Shown here: in pieces, positions 46,886 through 57,446 of the stretch | How positions within the stretch are numbered: the stretch's first letter is position 1 | Layout: every line of letters begins with the position of its first letter | Assembly: GCA_018296165.2 (NCBI GenBank) | Contig: JACKQL020000002.1 | Location: forward strand, 1,302,001-1,366,000 | DNA from: Termitomyces sp. T153 | Lineage: Eukaryota; Basidiomycota; Agaricomycetes; Agaricales; Lyophyllaceae | Direction of reading: 5' to 3' | DNA length: 64,000 bases | Notes under the pieces: generated by a model | The model's database searches: none | What the model saw: only the letters and a program-made list of their open reading frames with translations | Told to the model about the DNA's origin: nothing | Position numbers and translations under genes: made by a program

Positions 46886-49600
46886 TGAGTCCCACCAGAC
46901 TCAAAATTCATCCTCAACATTGGCCTCAGCAGGCTCTTTTTCCCACTCATTGTGGGCTTCACCCACATCTGATGGAGCAGCTGCATGAGCTGCCTGCACA
47001 AATACCCAGGGAGCTGGCTTAGCCAGCTCCCTGCATTCACATGCAAAGTGCCCAGCCTTTCCACACTTATAACAATTTGCAGACTGCCCAGCATCCTTGC
47101 TGGGTTAGCCTGATGCTATGGCCACTACATTTTTCCCTGCAGCAAGATGTTTTCTCACTGCCTGCACTGCAGCCACAGGTTAGGAGGGCCCCAAGCCCAC
47201 ACCAGCTCTAGGTTGCAAAGGTCTTGAGGCCATGTGTATAGCTGGCCTCTTTGCTAACCTTGATGGCTGTGACCAGATATGCTGTCCAGTCACCTCTGTT
47301 TGCTTAGCTACTGAAGTCCCACTTGCTGGATACTGTGCTGCTGCTAGCAACAGCTGCTGTCCTGACCAACTTTTCTTGCTATGCTCTAAGTAGTACACGG
47401 CAGTTTTAATGCTATTCTTGTGGGCCTTGGCCTCCAAGACAAACTCCTTGGCTTTATTTACTTTAGGAGCCAGCCCACTGTTGTGTATAAATGCAACAAG
47501 CATGTTGGAGGGTATTCCCTCCAAAAACCACTCACAAATGGTAAATTTGTCAGGGAACATGCCCTGTTTTGAGCATGGTCAAGCAAGGCATCATAGAAGC
47601 CTTGCACTCTTTCTTCAACTGCATACACCACATCATGGAATGCATCATGTGCATCTTGCATTGTCAAAGGCTGTACAAACTGGTCATACAGTTTGAGGAT
47701 CATGTCCTTAAACCTCCAGTGGGACTGGGCCCTATTGACATGTATTACATGTTGTAAGTATTATTTCAGTGGACTTGCAGCAAGAAAGTCCATCAAAATC
47801 AGGACTTTCTTGCAATCATGCCCATCTCCACCATACTGAGCTACAGCATAGAATACACAGATGCTCATCAGCCAGTCTTCAAGTTTGCTGAACTTGGCAG
47901 ACCCAGCATAGAGAGTGATTGTTTTTGATGGATCACCCTGCCTCAGCTTGAGTCCTTCTAGTATTGCCAGTTGTACTGCAAGCAACTGTTCCATCACTGC
48001 CCTCAGACAATCATGCATTGTCTGGCAGTGATATTTGTGGGCTTCTTCCACTCCTGGAGTTGCAAAGCATCCAAGATGTTGTGGTGGCATTGAAAACCAC
48101 TGTGGCTGTCTCTTTAGGAGGACTGTAGTCCTCCTCCTTACAGCTCTGCATCCCACACCATTGTCCTCACCAGAGGGGCCATCATCTACTCCTTCTAAAT
48201 CAGGCAGGCCTCCTCCCAGAAGTGGTGGTAGTCCACAACCAGAAAAAGGTGGTCTTCTTCCTGGACCTCCACCACCTCCTCCTAGACCTTGGAGTCTACA
48301 GTATAGTGTAGATGGAGGAGAGGATACAGGATCACTCTCTGGTGATCCCCATTCAGGTTCTTCTCTGCTAACAAGTCTTTCCCCAGACCAGTTTAAAGGA
48401 GTTTTTGCTCCTTGACCTGTGTGTCTCTGGGAATCTGCATGGCTCTGACCAGTCCCAGCATTTCTGTCTCTGAGAGGGGAGTGAGAATTGCACTCCTCCT
48501 TCTTAATTGGCCTGGTTTGTTCTGGTGGAATGTACCCTTCTGGCCATGCATCATAGGCAGTATTCCCTTGAAACACTACCCCTTGATCATCCATGTAGGA
48601 CTGTCCAAAGTCCTCCATGTCCTCATTGCAAAATTGCTGTAGAGCAATTCAATCTTCCTGAGTCAGCACTCTTCATGTAGACCCACCAGGTCTACACTGC
48701 ACCACTGGTTGCTCTACTGTAATCACCAACTCTGCATCAGTAGACACTAAGTCTGGTGCTACAATTGTGCCCAATGTGGCCTGTTGTTAACAGTCCACAG
48801 CAGCCTGTCTAGCTATGTAATCATGCAGTGTCTCACCAGGCTGTTGTGGCACTTGCAATAGAGTCAATGCTTTGTTGACTGAGAACAATTGGGGCACATA
48901 GGCCCCACCAAGATATGGTGACAGCATTGCAGATGATGCCTGCAATACCCACAGCTTCTTGCACTGGAGGTAATCTGTTACCTTCTGTGCTAAGAAGAGC
49001 ATATAAATATCCATATATTTCACTGGATATGTTGGGATAATGTTGTCTCCCAATGATCTCTAAATTGCAATGTGTTTAGCTACTCTAGCAACTAAACACT
49101 ACTGAGTTGCTATCTTAGGGACCCCAACATGGTTCTGCCAAAATGCCATCACCCTTCTACAAAGAACATCACTCTTGTACAAAGGATGTTTTCTGTATGA
49201 GCCTCACCATCCATATCAGAGGTATCTCTGACATCCTCTGGTATTGTCTCAATGAATGCTGCTGGGGCTGCCAATTGCATATCCAGTGCAGGCCCAGCTC
49301 ACAATTGTACAGAACTACAAGTCCTGTATGAGGAGTCTTCTTCACTCCTTAGCAGTTTTCCCACCATTAAGGAGTTGATCTGACCTCCCACAGCAACTGA
49401 AAAGGATTGGAGTCCTTCCAGCCTCAGCACTGTGGGCATATACAAAGGGATTTTCCCCTTGTCTGCTAATGCCATGGTGCCTCCTGGCTCTACTGTCAGA
49501 TACAGTTGAGTAGAGAGCCCTTGAGAGCTCTCTGCTGTGACACCCTCCTGACCACCTGCAGGTAGTCATACTGGAGTAACTGCTGGCAGTCCTCCTGGCA
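46886..49600 (-). mobile_element. Gag region of the minus-strand gypsy element
   Basis: Minus-strand frames: a start region near 49,050 (KVTDYLQCKKLWVLQ, LHDYIARQAA), a long Pro/Gly-rich frame at 48,618-47,761 ending in gag-like YAGSAKFSKLEDWLMSICVF, then TMQDAHDAFHDVVYAVEERV and MFPDKFTICEWFLEGIPSNM. A zinc-knuckle region lies at about 47,090-47,000, CYKCGKAGHFACECREL when read across a shift. These are typical of fungal gypsy gag with a C-terminal knuckle. It continues into the protease region on the other side of the nested LTR. Confidence 0.75.
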
Positions 49601-50105
49601 TCACAGCACTCTCCCTGCCCCTGTCATGGTGTGACATGGCAAATTCCAACATCCCATGTGGAGAACTCTTCAATGCTCCATCAAACTCTGTCTTGGACCT
49701 AGGCCCAAGCACCTGACCTTCCATGGTCACCACAGTGCCCATTGTGGAAGGTGCACATCAAAAATTTTGATTGTAACTAGTGGCAGTGAACTTCTTTCAC
49801 AGCAGTTCAGGTTCCTGCTTCACAAACAAGTTAATGCTTGTTTGATTTAAAAAAATGTAATGTTTCCATTACAGTTTATGCAGCTTACATTTCACACTCT
49901 GTAAGTCAAAACCAGTCATTAGTTCTGTCTACAAAGTATGAAGTAAGGCACTGCCTTATATAAGTAAATGTATAGTACTTTTAGGGATAGCATCATGTGA
50001 TGCTATCTATATAATTAGATAATAATGGAATTATATAGACGGGTAATGCAAGTAACAGGCACTCTGTTACACAACACCACCAATTAAGCATATTCTAAGC
50101 ATGCT
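49601..50105. other. Possible LTR region with two perfect hairpins
   Basis: No gene is present. A candidate LTR runs from TGTAATGTTTCC (about 49,857) to CTCTGTTACACAACA (about 50,081), with TATA-like CCTTATATAAG at 49,954. Within it is a 22-bp perfect palindrome (49,986-50,007) directly followed by a stem with 10-bp arms CTATATAATT and AATTATATAG (50,007-50,038). No target duplication was found. Confidence 0.45.
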
Positions 50106-50530
50106 AACACCCAATGCAACCCACCCCCAACTGGTCCTCCAGAACTCTGGTATGGCTCAATCAATGCAAAGACTAAGAGGTCCTCTGTCAAGCTCAACTA
50201 CAAACAACTGGGCCCCTTCAAGATCCTCCAGAAGGTTTCAACTCACATGTACAAGCTTGACCTATCTCTAGGCCTAAAGGGCCCCCACCCCATCTTTCAC
50301 ATCTGCCTTTTCAAAAAGTATGCTCCAGACCCCTTCTCCAGACAATGCCCCAGCCAACTGCTGCCCATCAAAGTTGTGGCAAGTACCACTACAAGGTCAA
50401 TTACATCCTTGACTCCTGCCTCATCCATGGTTGACTTTACTACTTGGTCTGCTGGAAGGGCTATAGACCTGAGAACAATACTTGGTAACCTCACAAATAC
50501 CTCTCCAGAGCCCCCACCAAACTCTGGGAC
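50106..50530 (+). pseudogene. Chromovirus integrase C-terminus and chromodomain remnant
   Basis: One frame gives MYKLDLSLGLKGPHPIFHIC with LFKKYAPDPF, the segment after the integrase core of chromoviruses, preceded by PSVKL-type residues from about 50,180. In another frame beginning near 50,380 it reads HYKVNYILDSCL, a stop, then LYYLVCWKGYRPENNTW, a degenerate chromodomain. This belongs to a different, plus-strand gypsy copy from the one at 35,813-49,600. Confidence 0.7.
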
Positions 50531-52707
50531 TTCCATTGACAACACCTCACCAAGCCCTGGGCCCCTAGGACTAGTTGGTACAATGGCATTAGTGGGCATA
50601 ACCCCCACCTCTGGATTTATTAGGGATTCAACTCCTGCAAGTAACTCTCTGTGTATTTTGTTCCCCATCCCTTCACTTAAACTGAAATTTAAATTGTTTT
50701 CACCCCAGTTGAACTGGAGACCAAGAATTGTTATACACAGGCTAAGAAATACAGAATTTAACAAAAGTATGATTAGGAAATGCATGAGATGATAGGATGG
50801 CACTAGATACAAGATGGGCAAGAAAGCAAAGTCCAGGACCCTCTTCACTCCCTCTCTCCCTCCAGAACTCCTCCTCCCACTGCCCCAATCACAAAATCAA
50901 CCTCCATCTGCACTCTCACCATGGCCAGGACCTCCACAAGCCCTGTCAATGCCTTCCCCATGTCCACCACTACCTCTCACCATGACCCTGGAGCTACTAC
51001 ATTGCATTTCTGGTGTCCCACTAGCAACCATCTCAGCCTCACCACCCCCTGCCCTACCTCCAGGAGATGGTCCCCCAGCATTTGCACCAATCTATCTTAA
51101 ATTGATGCAAACATGGCAGAAGCCCTGTCCAAAAGGACTTAGTGCTCCCAGATCTAGCCTAGCCCAACTCTATTAATAAAAGTCCAGAGAGAATCAGAGG
51201 AATACTCATGCAATGCATGCCCCAAGGCCACCTCACTTGCCAGCCACTCCTCCTGTTGCCTGCCAGCCTCCACCTCTGCCTGGGACAATCCCCCTTCCAA
51301 CAAAGCTGGCTGCTCCTCCACCTCCTCCACAGATCATGTTTCTAGCTGTAACAGATGTTTCTGCAGGCTCTGCACCTCCAAAGCCCTCTTGGTGGCTGTC
51401 TATATGGTGGTGTTGTGGTCTCACCACAACACATCCCTCTCTCTCTACACCATATCTTAATCCTCTGCCACCCTCTGGAGTTCCTCCTCTTGCATCATCA
51501 ACATTCTTGTTAGTCCCTCTACCTGTCAACAGAGAAATGTCTTGGTGATCAAGGGCATGGGTTTGGGGGTGCTCAAGGGATGACCTACCAGAGCCCCCAA
51601 GCTGGGGGAATACACATGGGGCTCTGGAGGACCCACCATTGATGCCTCACTCTGGGGCCTCTTGCTAGGCCCAGCCTCTAGGGATGGAGAGGCTCTCCAC
51701 TTTCCCTTGTCTGCCCTGACTGGCACCTCCTTCCTGCAACCTCCCTGTGGCAGACCCACTTTCCCCATTGACCTCCCTCTGCTCGATGCCCTGGCCTTCC
51801 ACCCTTTGCCCAACTGCCCTCTCACCTAATCCAACTCCCATTCCTGCTCCATGGCAATGCAAGCTGTGCACCACTCCAGCAACACAGAACACTTCTTGTG
51901 CCTTAAGCAGCATGGAAGGCAGACAAACAAATCCCAATGGGACCCTGAGCCTGGCCTGTCAAACTCACATGACTCCCCCCCACTAGGCACAGAGGGCACA
52001 CTGAGATGGTTGATTAGTGGAGATGCAAACAAAACATGTCAGGAACTTGCTGGAGCTTTGTTTGAACACTATTCTAAGGTTAAGGGACCACACACCCTCC
52101 CTAGCACCTTTGCAAAGACCTCTGGCATTACTTCTGCCAAGGAAATCCTCTAGGACTCCAGAACCATGTGTACAATCCCCAGCCCCAGGCTTGGCCTTGA
52201 GGAGCAAGTCAGAGGTGCTAGATCTAGATGACTGGAGGGCCCCAGCCCCCTTGTGCATGAGGAACCCCTGCAGGAGCCCACCACAGCTGCAGACAGTTCT
52301 GACAGAGTTCAGGAAGACATCTTGCACAGACTACAAACACTCATGGTGATGGTACAAGGCATTGACCCTCCTCCAAACTTGATGCCAATCAAATTCCCAA
52401 CAATGCTCTTCATACTCCTTCCACACATCCATGCAGTTGTTGTCAGAAGGAGGAGGCATCAGCAATGCTAGTGAGGAAGATCTCAAGAAAGACATTTGAG
52501 AAGTTGGGGAGCACTGGAGTATGTCCTCACCCTTTTAATGAATTGGAGGAACTTCTTAACAAACAACAATTCTGCTTTGACTTTGTTCTCCATACTGCCA
52601 CCATTTGCTGTGGATTGATCAATATTGCTCCCACTTTGATTCCCATGCCTGCCAATCCCTGACTCATGCTCTGCACCTTGAGAGTCTCAATGCTGAAGAG
52701 GGAGTGA
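50531..52707. other. CpG-poor transposon-derived region with a cysteine cluster
   Basis: No intact gene is found. The minus strand at 52,032-51,526 reads CLPCCLRHKKCSVLLEWCTA followed by Gly/Glu-rich sequence and VRADKGKWRASPSLEAGPS, a layout seen in basidiomycete transposon-borne hypothetical proteins. It could be a gag-like or zinc-cluster remnant. The rest is Pro/Ser-rich low complexity. Confidence 0.4.
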
Positions 52708-53497
52708 TGTCAAGACCAAATCCCAGACCTTTGGGCCTCTTTCCAAGGCATCCTGCTTCCCTAGAGTTCCTTCCAACACCCCCTCAACTCACCCCAACCT
52801 TTGTTCACTCATGGTGCTCACTCCAGCTAACTCTGATGCTTCTCCAGCAAACCCCAACAACCTTCTAGCAAGCCCTAGCACATCCCCTGTGGGCCTCTTC
52901 AGTTCCCCTTCTCCCCCTACAAGGCCCCTAAGCCTCTCCAACATCTCCTCTGACCCAGGCACATGTTGCTAGCTTGTCCCTGCAACTCACTTGACCCCCC
53001 CAGAACTACCCAACAACTACAGAGCAGACCATGTTCCCATCAGTTCCTATCAGAACATCAATGCAGCCCACCATTTGATCAGAACTGACACCTGTTAACC
53101 CCATGCAGCTCTGACAAGTCCTGCTGTTGCACCTCCAATTCCCAGAGGAGTCCAGTAGTCAGTATATAAGTTGTAGAGTAGCATCCATTACCCTAGTCTT
53201 GATATTGCATTACCTGTAGTTACTTGTTACATTTCTTCTCTGTTTCTATCTCTAGTCTTGTGTCTCTTGTCCCAATTCTATTTTGTTCTTGTCTCTGTCT
53301 TGTCTCAACTCCATCTTGCCTTGTCTATCTCTGTTTCCTTTATTGTTCCTAAGTTTCTTTCAACTCTAATGTCATTACAAGCTCTATGCATATGTTATGA
53401 CCCTCAAACATTCATAAGTAACTCCAGACCTCACCCTACACTCAGCCTCAAAATTCATCACTCTAATTGACCCCCCATCAAACTCTACACACAGCCA
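52708..53497 (+). mobile_element. Interrupted LTR of family L1
   Basis: Starts TGTCAAGACC at 52,708 and carries the CAGTATATAAG block at 53,160, then the pyrimidine-rich downstream part as in 7480-7720. It ends abruptly at about 53,497, where the flank of the hairpin/minisatellite element (CACTTTCCCAGGAGTCATTG) begins, so the latter was copied into it or recombined with it. Confidence 0.7.
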
Positions 53498-53860
53498 CTT
53501 TCCCAGGAGTCATTGCATATATTATAGACAAGCTATGGTCCATGCCTTTGGCATGGGCCTGTAGCTCTTGCTTCATCCCAGACCCAACCTCACTTCATTT
53601 GATTAGGTCCTTGATATTCTACTCAATGCTTAGTCCCAGACCCAACCTCACTTTGTTCAGTTAGGTCCTTGTATTTTAAACTCAATGCTAAGTTCCAGAC
53701 CCAACCTTACTATGTTTGGTTAGGTCTTTGTATTTCATTAACTCAATGCTGGGATCCAGACCCAACCTCACTATGTTCAGTTAGGTCTTTGTATTTCATT
53801 AACTCAATGCTGAGATCCAGACCCTACCTTGCTATGTTTGGTTAGGTCTTTGTAAGACAG
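53498..53860. repeat. Hairpin leader plus 59-bp minisatellite, array 3
   Basis: The leader contains the perfect hairpin CCATGCC-TTT-GGCATGG, then CCTGTAGCTCTTGC and five units starting at 53,579, 53,637, 53,696, 53,756 and 53,817 (58-61 bp apart). Units are the same as those in arrays 1 and 2. Confidence 0.85.
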
Positions 53861-54600
53861 CCAAAAAGAAGAAGCACACTGATAAACCTGGATGTGGTAA
53901 GAGATGCTATAAAAGAAGGTACAAGAAGTGTGCCAACTGATGTGAGAATATAGAAATCACTGCAAAGTAGAGATATCATTAAGGAAGCAAGAACCTTCCT
54001 GTGGATGGCCCTACATGGGGCCTACAAGCTGGGGGCATACTAGGAGAACATCCCAAATTATGAGGCCCACAGTAGATGCAGCAAATGTAGGTCATGGAGA
54101 GCCTGAACACATCCTGACTGAGTACACAGCATTTGGGCAGACAGAGGTTTGGAAAAGGGCTAAAGCCCTATGCAAGAAGAGAGGAATAAAATGAAAGACA
54201 CCTACCATAGGCTCATTCCTTGGTTGCCACCTTATAACTATAAGCCCACAATATGAAAAGGGTAAGATGACCATAGCAGGAATAAGAATGCACAGAATAG
54301 CTGTATCTGAGTTGGTGCATCTGATCTGAAAAATAAGATGTGACTGGAGAATAGATAGAGGATTGGACCCTGAGGCAATTCAAAAACCCTTGGAATGGGC
54401 AAGCCATCTCTGGCTTTCACACAATGGCTTGGCTCATGGCTTGTGGCTAAGCCAGAACAGGTACAGACAAGCCCATTGTTGCTACCTCTCCTGTTCATTT
54501 GCTTGAGTTCAGTTGAGGCTAGTCCTGGTAGCTACCAACCTCAGAAACCCAGCTTACATTGCAAAGGTTACAACATGTGGCCAATCTTACAGGCATGATT
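53861..54600 (+). pseudogene. RNase H-containing retroelement remnant
   Basis: Read across frames: LWMALHGAYKLGAYWENIPN and YEAHSRCSKC (about 53,998-54,090), GEPEHILTEYTAFGQTEVWK (54,096-54,160), RAKALCKKRGIK, later IRCDWRIDRGLDPE. This resembles the region after RNase H in basidiomycete non-LTR or related retroelements, with its Cys-x2-Cys and HIL residues. Only this end is left. Confidence 0.55.
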
Positions 54601-56126
54601 GACAAGGCCATCACTCAGTGTTCATCCTTGTCTTTGCACACTTGCAAAGTCCAGTGTCCCTGGTCTTGATTATTTGTGGTGAGTGTCAGAACCTGTGGTA
54701 CCTGTGGTGTTGCATGATTTGGGTGGAGAGTATATAGAGCTCAACCTGTTTGTGGCCTGGACCTGGGCCTGTGCCTGTAATCCACCAGGTATGCTGTACT
54801 CATTGTGATTGATTCAATACTTTTTGTGAGAAAATGAGCTCCCAGTTATCAACTTAAAGAGAACTTGTTATGGATAACCCTTTGCCCACTCAAACAAATA
54901 CCCAATATGTCATTCAAAGTGCAAGTCTCCACCTTCAAGGGATCTTATAAGATATTGATGCCATGAATATGTATCTTTCCTGCATTTAGCACCCAAGAGT
55001 CAGTTTCTAGGATGTTTGAGTCATTATGCTCTCAAATACTGATAAACCTTGCAGTGATTTTCTGGCTTTTCAATCTTCACTTGATTGGATGTTTCCTTTT
55101 GTTTGTTAGGCATGAGAGCTTGACTTTCCACTAACTTTGAATCTTAGTGGACCAAGTGATCATTTCCAGTACCCAGTAAGATCTGTGATGCCCTTAGATG
55201 TTCTGGGATGCATGTATGCTACACTAACAGAGTGAGTGAGTATATTACCTTGGCTGGAAGGTCTGGGTAATCTTGTGAACTCAAAGAGTTGGCCAGCATT
55301 TTCAAGTCTAATAATACTCCCATGCTGATGAAACTTGTCTGGCACATATTCATGGCCTAGATTTTCTCTGCCTTCATTTCATGACAGGTTTTATTTCACT
55401 CTTTGTGGGATAATTCCATGGCCTTTGACCTGCATCCAATGACTAACATTGACTTTCAGTGAAGCAGATGATCAGCTTGATCACATTCCACTTCCAAGGA
55501 TCTCTCAACTGAGCAATGATGGTCACATACAGCATCATCTTCAACCTCCCATAGTCAAGAAATCGAACAATGAAGAATGGAAGAACTATGCTCATTGCAA
55601 TCTTGACAATGGTCAATGGCATTGCATATGGAACTATGGGGATTGTATCTACACCTGTGTGTCAAGGCTTGAGAAAAGTATGAGAAGAAATGTTAAATTG
55701 ACACATATGAAAAGGAAGTGAGACAAAATCATGGTCCTTGTTTATCAGCTATAATATGTTTCATTCAAGGACACATAAATGCCCTGTAACTAACTGCACA
55801 AAAATTTTCCTATCTTGTATACACACCTAAGGTACCATGCCTTTGACTTACTATGAGTATCAATCTCACTGCTTCCATGCCAAAAATCAATTTCAAACTT
55901 GTGTCACCATACTTATTTGTGTGATCATTGCCATGAAACCAAGAAATCAAGCACTCTAACAATTACAGGTGTGGGACACAAGACCTTTCTGTGGTAGTAG
56001 AACACATTTTCTCAGCACAATTTTCCTCAGGCATGCAAGTTTTCTTCTAGGTTAATGGTAGATGACATCAACTAGCCTAGATCAAAACTATAGGCATTGC
56101 AAATGGAGGTGGTAGAGATGAGATGA
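54601..56126. other. CpG-poor region, possible zinc-finger gene remnant
   Basis: Mostly featureless. A 90-codon plus frame (55,449-55,721) ends in WKNYAHCNLDNGQWHCIW, NYGDCIYTCVSRLEKSMRRN and LTHMKRK, which has the rhythm of a degenerate C2H2 finger (W-x-C-x-W-x4-C ... H). No intact gene can be supported. At about 56,127 CpG content returns to that of the gene islands. Confidence 0.35.
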
Positions 56127-57446
56127 TTACGGTTGTGTCATCAGGCTAGATCTGGGTTGTACTGAATGGGGAGATGAAGCACAACATGAGAGGTGATGAG
56201 GCGATGTTGGGCTTGGGGAGATGAGTGGCACTGGAGATGGCCGGTAAAGTGAGACCAATGGTTAACAGGAATTCCATTATGGAAGATAGGGATTTTGTCT
56301 TGGTGAACGTGACACTGATACACCGGTCTCAACAATGAGATCGGCAGAGGAAAAAGCCTAGTCAAAGTATATTATAAAACAATATACTTTACAAATAAAA
56401 ACAGCTGAAAACTGTAAGCTGGTGAAAAACGTTGAAAACTGTAAACATAAGGCATACCTCAAAGTAAAACCTCCCATGTAAAACCAAGGATGAACCCAAA
56501 AGTCAGTTGACAACAGCTGGGAAGCCGGCCATCAAATTTTGATGGCAGGGGCCAAGAATTGATCTCAGCTAACAATCCGAGTTTCCCCTCAATTCAGGGC
56601 TAGCCCCTCCCTTCTCTGACCAACCAACTTAAACTAAACAGCCCTCAAGTCCACATTGATAAGGATCAGCAGGCAGGAGGAGAAGACAAAGGGGGAGGAA
56701 AAGAGACAGACAAAAGAGCAGCCTAGGCCTCGGCATGATCAAATCCGAATTGCCGATGCCAAAAATAAGTGCATGCCAAGGCCCGACCATGCAGCCCAGC
56801 CCACCAACCGGTTGACCACACTCCCGGATGACGATGAAAACATGTGGAAAAGCCATGGTCCGTGCGCAGACTGAGGGGTATAAAAGGAGAGGATTTTTGA
56901 GCCTATTGGACAAGCAAAGTACTAGCTACAGCTCGGAAATCCCCAGGGAGCGGGTTTCTTAGGCCAATAAACTATTATTTTCTTCAGGCTTAAAATTTAT
57001 TATATTTTGCTTGAGCCTTGTGATCAGCCTTGACCCGGTTGAGTTTGTAATCTAAATCAATTAAAAATCTACTTTGTACGACACTTTTAGAGTGAGCTAC
57101 GTGAAACAAAGTCCCGAACACCTTTGTGAGTCGGAGTTTTGAGCTGAGTTTGAAAACTAAGCCAATTTCGCCGATTTCGCATCAACACCAACGATCGTCG
57201 AAACCTGGAGCGGTAAGGACACTGGGGGGAAATCCCGGATTTGATTTTGTAATTGTGGTCACAGGATTGGATGTGGCCATTTCTTGCCCCACGTTGTTGA
57301 ACAGATTCAGGAAACCACCGTCACAACCAGACAATATTCCTGTGCCTTCTCTATGCAATCCTTTCACCAAGTCATGGATGCTCTTACTGTATGGAGCTTT
57401 CTTTTTTTTATCTATAGCCAGATCGCCTAGCTCAGTGATTTGCTTC
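56127..57446. other. Probable solo LTR and 5' flank of gene X (arm B side)
   Basis: Normal CpG content. A plus-strand LTR-like order is seen: a 19-bp palindrome GCCATCAAATTTTGATGGC at 56,529, a TATA box CTATAAAAGGAG at about 56,878, a polyadenylation-type AATAAAC at about 56,964, and a border near 57,180 (CATCAACACCAACGATCGTC). No second LTR or target duplication was established. A frame at 57,126-57,449 is not supported as a gene. Confidence 0.4.

Noticed and set aside
48035..48415. A 126-codon Pro-rich plus-strand frame
   Set aside because: It is the complement of the gypsy gag frame (47,761-48,618, minus), which has recognisable gag segments; the plus frame is a shadow.
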